A stretch of DNA of 9,293 bases from Deltaproteobacteria bacterium (GCA_005878685.1 VBLN01000116.1:4340-13632); one strand, 5' to 3'. Counted from the first letter of the stretch, positions 1 to 5,198 are shown. Notes: a model not told the origin generated them from the letters alone. Translations and numbers: made by a program.

Positions 1-10
1 CTAGATCATC

Positions 11-51
11 AGGTGAGGTAAAAATGCGCGGGAGGTGTGGCATTATTGCAG
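11..51 (-). promoter_or_regulatory. Candidate activator (enhancer) site A, upstream of the kinase operon
   Basis: The block at 29-51 (plus strand AGGTGTGGC at 33-41, then GCAG at 48-51) matches the reverse complement of 3110-3132 at 20 of 23 positions by eye. It shares AGGTGTGGC-N6-GCAG with 4583-4601. A second, weaker copy, AGGTGAGGT at 11-19, lies 22 bp away, about two helical turns. The site is about 100 bp before the sigma-54-like element at 151. I infer it is a binding site for the NtrC-family regulator encoded at 1688, giving autoregulation. It could also serve a gene left of the window. Confidence 0.55.
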
Positions 52-150
52 CTTCTAATGGATTACTGCAGTCAGATATCTGCGGCTACAGACCTTCTTA
101 ATGCTGCACAAGGGCAAGACTATTACCCCTGGGGTGTTGTGACTTTCGGC

Positions 151-165
151 TGGCATGAGATTTGT
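151..165 (+). promoter_or_regulatory. Possible sigma-54 promoter of the kinase/activator operon
   Basis: TGGCAT, five bases, then TTGT has the spacing of the sigma-54 consensus (TGGCAC-N5-TTGC), but the usual -12 GC is GT. It is the best match before the kinase gene. Predicted transcription would start near 177, leaving a leader of about 320 nt. The match alone is weak. Support comes from site A about 100 bp upstream and from the parallel arrangement before 3228 and 4451. Confidence 0.35.
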
Positions 166-315
166 TTTGTCAATTGAGCAGAAACTTTGTCGGGCTTACT
201 AAAGATGTCGCAGAATGGGGAGCAACAGCAAGTGGCTGATGGAGACTCGTGACCAGTTCCTTCAGTCTCCAGCTATTATCGTCCATTCGTGCTACCTTGC
301 GAGAATGGGTCAAAT

Positions 316-346
316 TGCCTCGTCAAACAGGCAGGGGTATACTGCC
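316..346 (+). repeat. Two mutually exclusive small hairpins in the leader
   Basis: TGCCT (316-320) can pair with AGGCA (329-333), and GGCAG (330-334) can pair with CTGCC (342-346). The pairs share bases 330-333, so only one can form. Stems are 5 bp, so this is suggestive only. GCCTCGTCA at 317-325 also resembles the weaker activator-site copy at 4572-4580. Confidence 0.3.
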
Positions 347-398
347 CGTAAAGGAACGAAAAGATTGCGTTCCTTCGAATTTACCTGCGAGATTGACA

Positions 399-447
399 CG
401 AGAAGTTAGAATTTCTCGATCACGACATGGTCGAGATACTTCTCTCG
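399..447 (+). repeat. Alternating CGAGA/TCTCG half-sites before the kinase gene
   Basis: Four half-sites alternate: CGAGA at 399-403, TCTCG at 414-418, CGAGA at 432-436 and TCTCG at 443-447. Each neighbour pair can form a hairpin: CGAGAA with TTCTCG (399-404/413-418), TCTCGA with TCGAGA (414-419/431-436), and CGAGA with TCTCG (432-436/443-447). The middle stem excludes the outer two. The cluster ends about 33 bp before the Shine-Dalgarno at 480. It could be a dimeric-repressor operator array or an RNA switch; the sequence does not decide. Confidence 0.45.
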
Positions 448-479
448 GCTAAGAATAGACCGAACTGTCGTCAGCGAGT

Positions 480-484
480 GGAGG
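480..484 (+). promoter_or_regulatory. Ribosome binding site deciding the TTG start of the kinase
   Basis: GGAGG lies 10 nt before TTG at 495. No ATG gives a better N-terminus, and the first hydrophobic helix begins about ten residues into this reading, so TTG 495 is the preferred start. Confidence 0.65.
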
Positions 485-494
485 CTTAAAGATC

Positions 495-1691
495 TTGATC
501 GACAATCGCTCACCGCTGTTGCGCTACGTCGTATCTGTGATCACTGTTGCCGCGGCACTGGGGTTGAATTTGTTGTCGTGGCCATTGGTCCAGCGGTCCC
601 CTTCTTCCCTTTTCTTTGCCTCCGTGATGATGAGCGCGTGGTACGGCGGCCTAGGCCCCGGAATCCTGGCCACGGTCCTTTCCGCCCTGTCTCTTGACTA
701 TTTCTTCATTGCTCCCGTTAATTCTATAAAACTGGATTGGAGCGCTATCGTGCGCTTAAGCGTCTTCCTGCTGGTGGCACTGCTGACCAGCTACTTGACC
801 GCGGCGCGGAAGCGAGCCGAAGAGGCCCTGCGCAGCGCCCATGGGGAGTTAGAAAAGCGGGTCGAAGAACGAACCGCAGAGCTGGCTAAAGCCAATGAAT
901 CGTTACGGGCTGAAATTATCGAGCGCAAGCGAGCGGAAAAGGAACTCTGGCGTCTCCAGCGGGAGATGGGAAGAGTGGAGCGTCTTGCCGCACTGGGACG
1001 GATAACGGGAACCATTGCCCATGAGCTGGGTACCCCCTTGAACTCCGTCCTTGGCTACACCCAACTCCTTGCTCAGGAAGAGTTGTCGGAGGGCGCACGG
1101 CGTCGTCTAACAATTGTTGAGACGCAGGTCCAACGCATGGGGGAGATCATTCAGCACTACCTCTCTCGGACTCACGGCTCCCCCCGTAAGGACCAGATCC
1201 ATATTAACGAGCTGGTGAGAGAAACTCTGATTTTGCTCAACCCAATTTTTCAGCAGCATGGAGTGCACGTGACGACCACACTGGGAGAATCGCTGCCTCC
1301 ACTCTGGGGCGATGACGCTTCGCTGCAACGAGTGCTCATCAACGTACTCGACAATGCGGTTGACGCCACGAAAGAAGGCGGGCTTCTGAAGATTGCCACC
1401 CGTGCGCGCAGATCTTCAGAGGGCGACGGTCCAGGGATTATCGTAGAGATCACGGATACCGGTGCGGGTATTCCGCCAGAGTTGCTGCCCAAAATTTTCG
1501 ATCTTTTTGTAACCACCAAGCCGTCAGGCAAAGGGACAGGACTGGGATTGGTTGTCTGTCAGGAAATAGTCAAGGCTCACGGCGGTACTATTGAGATTAA
1601 AAGCCAGGTGGAACAGGGAACGTCCGTGCGGATCTTTCTGCCAATAGACGAGAGGTTGGGCGAGTTTGCTGGTGCTGACGGGACGAAATGA
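495..1691 (+). CDS. Membrane sensor histidine kinase, DUF4118-like N-terminus
   Basis: This is an inner-membrane sensor kinase that autophosphorylates and passes phosphate to a response regulator, almost certainly the one encoded next. Residues about 9-105 hold hydrophobic helices in the pattern of the KdpD-type DUF4118 membrane domain, with a short motif-rich loop (AWYGGLGPG). A charged coiled coil (about 106-155) leads into the HisKA dimerisation helix with H176 in AHELGTPLNS. The ATPase domain has the N-box (N283, N287), G1 (D321 in DTGAGIP), an F-box (FDLFVTTK) and G2 (GKGTGLGL from 345). All catalytic motifs look intact. There is no large periplasmic loop, so the signal is probably sensed within or near the membrane. 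Its stop overlaps the activator start (ATGA), indicating translational coupling. The start is TTG 495, supported by GGAGG. The signal is unknown. Confidence 0.93.
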   Translation: MIDNRSPLLRYVVSVITVAAALGLNLLSWPLVQRSPSSLFFASVMMSAWYGGLGPGILATVLSALSLDYFFIAPVNSIKLDWSAIVRLSVFLLVALLTSYLTAARKRAEEALRSAHGELEKRVEERTAELAKANESLRAEIIERKRAEKELWRLQREMGRVERLAALGRITGTIAHELGTPLNSVLGYTQLLAQEELSEGARRRLTIVETQVQRMGEIIQHYLSRTHGSPRKDQIHINELVRETLILLNPIFQQHGVHVTTTLGESLPPLWGDDASLQRVLINVLDNAVDATKEGGLLKIATRARRSSEGDGPGIIVEITDTGAGIPPELLPKIFDLFVTTKPSGKGTGLGLVVCQEIVKAHGGTIEIKSQVEQGTSVRIFLPIDERLGEFAGADGTK

Positions 1692-3091
1692 CTGCGCATA
1701 TTCTAATTGCGGATGATGACGAAGTGAGTTGCCAGCTCTTTGCCGAGGTGCTGGAAAACGAAGGCTATCGGGTGGATCGGGCACAGAGCGGCGATGCGAC
1801 GCTTGCGCTATTGGATGATGAGCTGCACGACCTGCTTATCATCGACGTGCGGATGCCGGGGATGACGGGTCTTGACGTTACACGGATCGTGCATAAAAAG
1901 CTTCCCTCCCTGCCGATCGTGGTCATGACCGCTTTTGGCTCAATAGAAACCGCCATCGAGGCTATTCATGAAGGAGCGTTTGATTTCATCTCTAAGCCCA
2001 TGAATCTGGAAGAACTCAAAAAGACTGTCGCCAGATCGCTGGCACAGCGGGCGCTCCAGGATAAGTCGAGGAAAAGCGGTGAAGAAAGTAAAGGCGCAGA
2101 ACAAAGCGGGACGATTATCGGGAAAAGCCCTGCCATGGTGGAAGTGTATAAAACCGTCGCGAGAGCGGCTTCCACTAGAAGTACGGTGCTGATCCTCGGA
2201 GAGAGCGGCACGGGAAAAGAACTCATTGCTCGGGCCATCCATCAACATAGCCCACGAGCCGGCCATCCATTTGTGGCGGTCGACTGCGGAGCGCTTACCG
2301 AGACACTACTCGAAAGCGAACTGTTCGGCCATGTGCGCGGCGCATTTACGGGAGCGGTCACGGATAAGAAAGGGGTGTTTGAGGAAGCCGAGGGCGGCAC
2401 GTGCTTTCTTGACGAGATCGGTGACATCAGCCGGAACATGCAGGCCAAGCTCTTGCGCGTCCTGCAAGAGCACGAGGTGAGGCGGGTCGGAGGGAAGGAC
2501 TGGGTGAAAGTAGACGTGCGGGTGGTAGCCGCCACCAATCAGAACCTGAGTCAGAACCTGGGCGAACTGGTCAGGAGAGCTGCTTTCCGACAGGACCTCT
2601 ACTACCGGTTAAATGTCGTTACCATCCATCTCCCGCCTCTACGGGAGCGGTTGGAAGATATCCCCGTTCTGGTGCGCTACTTTCTCAATCGCTACAGCCA
2701 AGAAAGCGAGAAATCCGTCACGGCTGTCTCTGACAAAACCATGGAGCTGCTCTGTGCCTATTCCTGGCCGGGAAATATCCGCGAGCTGGAAAATACCATC
2801 GAGCAGGCCGTGGCCCTCTCCTCGCAGCAGATCTTGACCCCGGACGATTTGCCAGTAGAGGTGCGTGATCGTGCGGATTCAAAATCGTTTCAAAACCCCT
2901 CGCAGGATGAACAATTCCTTTTTCCTGATACCCCGAGCCTTGAGGAGGTCAAAAAGCGTTACGTGCTCCATGTCCTCAGCCGTAATCAGGGAAATGTCTC
3001 CCGGACAGCAAAAATTCTGAATATTGATCGGCGCTCCCTTTATCGAATGCTAGCGCGCTATAAGATCGAGCCTTTTTTCAACAATGAGTGA
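1688..3091 (+). CDS. NtrC-family sigma-54-dependent response regulator
   Basis: A DNA-binding activator that, when phosphorylated, uses ATP hydrolysis to open sigma-54 RNA polymerase promoters. The receiver domain (about 1-120) has the acidic pair in ADDDE and phosphoacceptor D53 in IIDVRMPG. The AAA+ domain (about 140-375) has Walker A GESGTGKE (171-178), the sigma-54 contact loop GAFTGA (218-223, intact) and Walker B D242-E243 in FLDEIGD. The C-terminus (about 435-461) is a Fis-type helix-turn-helix (GNVSRTAKIL...RRSLYRML). At 467 residues it has the usual length of the AtoC/ZraR/NtrC group. It overlaps the kinase gene by 4 bp, so the two form a cognate pair. Candidate binding sites are the shared motif at 11-51, 3110-3132 and 4583-4601. 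The specific regulon cannot be named from homology alone. Confidence 0.95.
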   Translation: MTAHILIADDDEVSCQLFAEVLENEGYRVDRAQSGDATLALLDDELHDLLIIDVRMPGMTGLDVTRIVHKKLPSLPIVVMTAFGSIETAIEAIHEGAFDFISKPMNLEELKKTVARSLAQRALQDKSRKSGEESKGAEQSGTIIGKSPAMVEVYKTVARAASTRSTVLILGESGTGKELIARAIHQHSPRAGHPFVAVDCGALTETLLESELFGHVRGAFTGAVTDKKGVFEEAEGGTCFLDEIGDISRNMQAKLLRVLQEHEVRRVGGKDWVKVDVRVVAATNQNLSQNLGELVRRAAFRQDLYYRLNVVTIHLPPLRERLEDIPVLVRYFLNRYSQESEKSVTAVSDKTMELLCAYSWPGNIRELENTIEQAVALSSQQILTPDDLPVEVRDRADSKSFQNPSQDEQFLFPDTPSLEEVKKRYVLHVLSRNQGNVSRTAKILNIDRRSLYRMLARYKIEPFFNNE

Positions 3092-3108
3092 GGCAAACTG
3101 CCTCTTTT
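3090..3108 (+). terminator. Rho-independent terminator overlapping the activator stop codon
   Basis: GAGGCA (3090-3095), loop AAC, TGCCTC (3099-3104), then TTTT. This is a perfect 6-bp stem with a short U-run. The stem begins inside the stop codon TGA (3089-3091), so it ends the kinase/activator operon with no spare sequence. The U-run is short, so termination may be partial. Confidence 0.7.
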
Positions 3109-3132
3109 CCTGCAATTTTGCCACACCTACCG
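3100..3132 (+). promoter_or_regulatory. Candidate activator (enhancer) site B, upstream of the lone receiver gene
   Basis: CTGC at 3110-3113, six bases, then GCCACACCT at 3120-3128 is the same motif as sites A and C. The 23 bp at 3110-3132 differ from the reverse complement of 29-51 at only three positions. TGCCTC-N4-CCTGC just before it also parallels TGCCTC-N5-CCTGC before site C (4571-4586), so the similarity between the two regions extends to about 30 bp. The site lies about 66 bp before the -24 element at 3198, a normal distance for an NtrC-type enhancer. Confidence 0.6.
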
Positions 3133-3196
3133 TCTTCTTGTTTGCGCTTTAACCAAAAAGTCTGGAAAACCGCTTCCTACCAGATTGACCTCCACT

Positions 3197-3211
3197 CGGC
3201 ACCATCTTTGC
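3197..3211 (+). promoter_or_regulatory. Sigma-54 promoter of the lone receiver gene
   Basis: CGGCAC, five bases, TTGC, followed by T, matches the sigma-54 consensus in every key base, with GG (3198-3199) and GC (3210-3211) separated by exactly 10 bp. Predicted transcription starts near 3223, only 5 nt before ATG 3228. That would leave out the AGGAAG Shine-Dalgarno (3218-3223). A second start, GTG 3240, preceded by GGAGAG at 3230-3235, would be fully contained in such a transcript. Confidence 0.6.
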
Positions 3212-3227
3212 TCACATAGGAAGACAG

Positions 3228-3611
3228 ATGGAGAGACCGGTGCGTGTTCTGATCATAGACGACGACGAGATTTTCTGCCGACTTCTAGCTGAGATATTGG
3301 AAGGCAGGGGGATAGAGGTGGTGTGGACTACGGACGGTATGGTCGGTTACGAGATGTCCCTTTACCAACCTTATAACCTCTTCATTCTCGACGAGCGGAT
3401 GCCGCTGGTGCTAGGAACTGAGCTTGCCGACGACCTGAAAAAAGATAATCCGGACGCGAAGATTATCTTGACCTCCGCCTTTGCCGATGAGGCATTGCGG
3501 AAGAGATCGCAAGGCCTCGGTGTTCCGCTCTTATCCAAACCATTTAGTGCAAAGCGTCTACTCGAGGTGGTAGAGAACACCCTGGGTGACACGAAGCCGC
3601 ATGGCAATTAA
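3228..3611 (+). CDS. Stand-alone response regulator receiver protein (CheY-like)
   Basis: A single receiver domain with no output domain; such proteins act by phosphotransfer or protein contact in the cytoplasm. The acidic cluster D11-D13 lies in LIIDDDE, the phosphoacceptor is D55 in FILDERMP, T82/S83 fill the switch position in ILTSAF and the conserved lysine is K104 in LSKPF. All active-site positions are present, so it should be phosphorylatable. At 127 residues it has family length. ATG 3228 has AGGAAG upstream. In-frame GTG 3240 (giving MRVLIIDDD) has GGAGAG at 3230-3235 and fits a transcript from the sigma-54 promoter. The DUF486 gene follows after 6 bp. Possible partners are the kinase at 495 (as competitor or sink for phosphate) or an unseen kinase. 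Confidence 0.92.
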   Translation: MERPVRVLIIDDDEIFCRLLAEILEGRGIEVVWTTDGMVGYEMSLYQPYNLFILDERMPLVLGTELADDLKKDNPDAKIILTSAFADEALRKRSQGLGVPLLSKPFSAKRLLEVVENTLGDTKPHGN

Positions 3612-3617
3612 AATCGC

Positions 3618-3956
3618 ATGCCTGTATTGATTAAAACTTCCATACTGCTCACGTTTTCGAATATCTTTATGACATTTGCTTGGTATGCTCATTTAAAGAG
3701 ACTGAACGACCAGAAGTGGTACATTGCCGCGCTGGTGAGTTGGGTGATAGCCTTGTTTGAATACCTCCTTCAAGTGCCGGCGAATCGGATTGGCTACACC
3801 CGACTGGAATTGTCTCAATTAAAGGTCTTGCAGGAAGTCATCACGTTATCTGTCTTCGCCCCGTTTGCCATTTTTTACATGCAACAACCTATGAAACTTG
3901 ATTATCTATGGGCCGGTTTATGTTTAGTAGGTGCGGTGTATTTTATTTTTCGGTAG
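3618..3956 (+). CDS. DUF486 / DMT-type four-helix membrane protein
   Basis: A small integral membrane protein of 112 residues, the full length for DUF486 (COG3169), which is distantly related to the drug/metabolite transporter group. Hydrophobic helices are near residues 4-24, 33-53, 70-88 and 95-112. The family signature is visible as FEYLLQVPANRIGY (47-60), followed by a conserved LKVLQEVITL stretch. The substrate is unknown for the family. It begins 6 bp after the receiver gene, without a clear Shine-Dalgarno of its own, so it is probably cotranscribed and coupled. The sequence is AT-richer than the neighbouring regulators. Co-expression with a lone receiver is unusual and suggests a membrane output of the module, though this is inference. 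Confidence 0.88.
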   Translation: MPVLIKTSILLTFSNIFMTFAWYAHLKRLNDQKWYIAALVSWVIALFEYLLQVPANRIGYTRLELSQLKVLQEVITLSVFAPFAIFYMQQPMKLDYLWAGLCLVGAVYFIFR

Positions 3957-4096
3957 TGAGAGAGAAGCTTTGTCATGGATGAGTACGAAAGTCATGCACC
4001 CGAGCGGCCTAGCCAAGCCTTACTGTCTTGCTATAGCGCGAATTGCGGTTTGTTTCCGACATCCTCGCACTCGATATCATCAGAGCCGACGGTATT

Positions 4097-4119
4097 GGGG
4101 AGAGGCGTTACCCCTCCCC
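4097..4119. terminator. GC-rich hairpin between convergent genes
   Basis: GGGGAG (4097-4102) pairs with CTCCCC (4114-4119). After an A-C mismatch, GG (4104-4105) pairs with CC (4111-4112), around loop CGTTA. It lies between the ends of the DUF486 gene and the exported-protein gene, where a two-way terminator would be expected. Neither side has a real U-run (TTAT on the plus side), so termination is plausible but not certain. Confidence 0.4.
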
Positions 4120-4139
4120 TTATGCCGTTCAAGCACCAC

Positions 4140-4451
4140 TCATTCGCCGCCTTCATGCACGCGGCGCCATTCCTTTGACCCCGCCCTCTGGGCTGCGATC
4201 TCATCTTTCCCCAGAGGATCATGGTCGCACGACCCATAGTAGTCGACGATGTCGCCTGTGCTAGCATCCTTAAGGACCGGACGGTCCGAATTCAAAGTGT
4301 CCTCACGGATCGCTGGAAACTGCATGTGACAGTAGTCGGTGCCTGGGTCTAACTCGACCCTGGAGAGGACATCTGCTGTTGCAGGAGTCCCGCTCATTCC
4401 GAGAGCGCCGACGACAAGCAAGGCGGACAAAAACGATGTTGCGATCTTCAT
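4140..4451 (-). CDS. Small exported protein of unknown function
   Basis: I do not recognise a named family. The protein has 103 residues with a clear Sec signal peptide: M-K-I-A, a hydrophobic core at about 7-21, then a T-P-A-T-A site giving predicted cleavage after A26. The mature part (about 77 residues) is acidic and soluble, with two cysteines, C41 (in DYCHM) and C75 (in GSCDHDP), which could form a disulfide in the periplasm. His and Asp beside both cysteines (H42, D76, H77, D78) could instead bind metal. A longer reading from 4511 is unlikely, because the start at 4451 has a near-ideal Shine-Dalgarno and the upstream extension runs through the sigma-54 promoter. Expression is probably controlled by the neighbouring sigma-54 activator. 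It may be the effector of the module, but its role is unknown. Confidence 0.85.
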   Translation of the reverse strand: MKIATSFLSALLVVGALGMSGTPATADVLSRVELDPGTDYCHMQFPAIREDTLNSDRPVLKDASTGDIVDYYGSCDHDPLGKDEIAAQRAGSKEWRRVHEGGE

Positions 4452-4457
4452 GTGTTT

Positions 4458-4464
4458 CACCTCC
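4458..4464 (-). promoter_or_regulatory. Strong ribosome binding site of the exported protein
   Basis: On the minus strand GGAGGTG is followed by six bases and ATG at 4451. With the preceding AAA it is close to the full anti-Shine-Dalgarno complement. It fixes the start and predicts high translation. Confidence 0.85.
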
Positions 4465-4495
4465 TTTCTATTTTTCTCTTTACCTTCCGAAATGA

Positions 4496-4510
4496 GCAAG
4501 ACGCATGCCA
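4496..4510 (-). promoter_or_regulatory. Sigma-54 promoter of the exported-protein gene
   Basis: Reading the minus strand from 4510: TGGCAT, GCGTC, TTGC, then T. GG and GC are separated by exactly 10 bp and the next base after TGGCAT is the consensus G. This is the best sigma-54 match in the window. Predicted transcription starts near 4484, giving a 33-nt leader that contains the strong Shine-Dalgarno at 4464-4458. Confidence 0.75.
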
Positions 4511-4523
4511 TTATAAAATGGCA
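4506..4523. repeat. Perfect inverted repeat over the -24 element
   Basis: TGCCAT (4506-4511), TATAAA, ATGGCA (4518-4523). One arm covers most of the -24 box of the sigma-54 promoter. It may be an operator that blocks the polymerase, or a chance duplication of the -24 box in the other orientation; the plus-strand arm has no matching -12 GC at 10 bp. Confidence 0.4.
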
Positions 4524-4571
4524 GAGCGGGGCTTAGATAAAATCCGAACAAAATATCAAGTGAGACCTTTT

Positions 4572-4601
4572 GCCTCGCCATCCTGCCGTTTAGCCACACC
4601 T
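4572..4601 (+). promoter_or_regulatory. Candidate activator (enhancer) sites C and D, upstream of the exported-protein gene
   Basis: CTGC (4583-4586), six bases, GCCACACCT (4593-4601) matches site B at 16 of 19 positions. A second, weaker copy, GCCTCGCCA (4572-4580), preceded by TTTT-like sequence as at site B, lies exactly 21 bp away. Both would therefore sit on the same face of the helix, as expected for cooperating activator dimers. The pair is about 60-90 bp upstream of the -24 element at 4510 on the minus strand. Confidence 0.6.
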
Positions 4602-4771
4602 GTATCGTCCCCTTTTGAGGGTCACTAGCCTCTTCCTCGATTCTGCCAGGGAGCGCAGCAATCTTGTTGAACGAAGATTTACAATGCAGTCGTAAGTAAG
4701 ACCGATCTATCTTCAACTAGAGGAAAGAGCCGGGGTGAGACTGAGGTGTCTCAACAATCGACCTGAGGAAG

Positions 4772-4808
4772 GAACGAGTCGTCAAAAACGGCCTAAGGGA
4801 ACTCGTTC
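4772..4808. repeat. 8-bp inverted repeat downstream of the VOC gene
   Basis: GAACGAGT (4772-4779) and ACTCGTTC (4801-4808) are perfect complements around a 21-base loop, 18 bp past the VOC stop. There is no U-run on the minus strand after it, so it is not a standard terminator. It may stabilise the 3' end of the mRNA. Confidence 0.4.
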
Positions 4809-4826
4809 GAATGCAGCTGTTATGCC

Positions 4827-5198
4827 TTAGTATTCGGCTGGCGTGAGCAGCTGGAGGCGATGGCCGTCAGGATCCGAGAAATAGATGCAGCGCGGATCCC
4901 CTTTGCGGCCGCTCACTTTTATCCCGGCCTCTTCCAGCACGGCTTTGACTTTCTCGTACTCGCCGGATTTAAGCCGGAGCGCCATGTGGTTCACCTCATC
5001 CCCGGCATGAATCTCGGCACCGTTCCTCGCCTGGAAGAGCGCCACTCCCTGACTGCCGCAGCGGAGAAAGACCTGCCACGAGCTTTCGTGCTCCACTTCC
5101 ATGCCAAGAAACTCGGTATAGAACTTCCTGGAGCACGCCAAGTCCTTGACATGAAACACAACATGATCGATGCCCGTTACTTCAAAGGGCGCATTCAT
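4827..5198 (-). CDS. VOC-superfamily (glyoxalase/dioxygenase fold) protein
   Basis: A 123-residue protein with the two beta-alpha-beta-beta-beta modules of the vicinal oxygen chelate fold, which includes glyoxalase I, ring-cleavage dioxygenases and FosA/bleomycin-type resistance proteins. Module 1 begins IDHVVFHVKDL with H12 at the first metal position. Module 2 has H71 in VNHMALRL and ends YFSDPDGHRLQLL. The residue that is most often the third ligand (Glu in the GHRLEL pattern) is Gln116 here, so metal binding or chemistry may differ. ATG 5198 is preceded by GAGGAGGT with a 7-base spacer. It follows the cupin gene by 100 bp on the same strand. The substrate cannot be assigned from sequence. 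Confidence 0.88.
   Translation of the reverse strand: MNAPFEVTGIDHVVFHVKDLACSRKFYTEFLGMEVEHESSWQVFLRCGSQGVALFQARNGAEIHAGDEVNHMALRLKSGEYEKVKAVLEEAGIKVSGRKGDPRCIYFSDPDGHRLQLLTPAEY

Larger units (their letters stand above)
1..494. other. Gene-free 5' region and kinase leader
   Basis: I see no convincing gene in this stretch. Two overlapping short reading frames near 215-452 have no recognisable domain, no good ribosome binding site and unlikely composition. What it does hold is regulatory-looking sequence: a tandem motif pair at 11-41, a sigma-54-like element at 151-165, and two clusters of competing inverted repeats (316-346 and 399-447). All of this lies upstream of the kinase start at 495. 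If transcription starts near 177, the leader is about 320 nt, long enough for post-transcriptional control. Confidence 0.6.
4512..4826. other. Gene-free region upstream of the exported-protein gene
   Basis: No convincing gene is present. The only open frame of note (4480-4716, minus) lacks a domain and a ribosome binding site and overlaps regulatory elements. The region holds the activator-site pair at 4572-4601 and an inverted repeat at 4772-4808. It separates the exported-protein gene from the 3' end of the VOC gene. Confidence 0.55.

Noticed and set aside
38..49. TGGC...TTGC resembling a sigma-54 promoter at the left end
   Set aside because: Only 7 bp separate GG and GC instead of 10; the sequence is better explained as part of the repeated activator motif.
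215..452. Two overlapping 64-67-codon open frames
   Set aside because: No domain, no ribosome binding site and low-complexity, unbiased codon use; the second overlaps the inverted-repeat cluster.
3931..4264. Several plus-strand open frames (67-102 codons) after the DUF486 gene
   Set aside because: They have no recognisable content and run antisense through the exported-protein gene, which has signal peptide, ribosome binding site and promoter.
4452..4511. Longer N-terminus for the exported protein
   Set aside because: The extension is polar, sits before a proper signal peptide and passes through the sigma-54 promoter; ATG 4451 has the strong ribosome binding site.
4480..4716. 78-codon minus-strand open frame
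   Set aside because: No ribosome binding site or domain, and it covers the promoter and activator sites.
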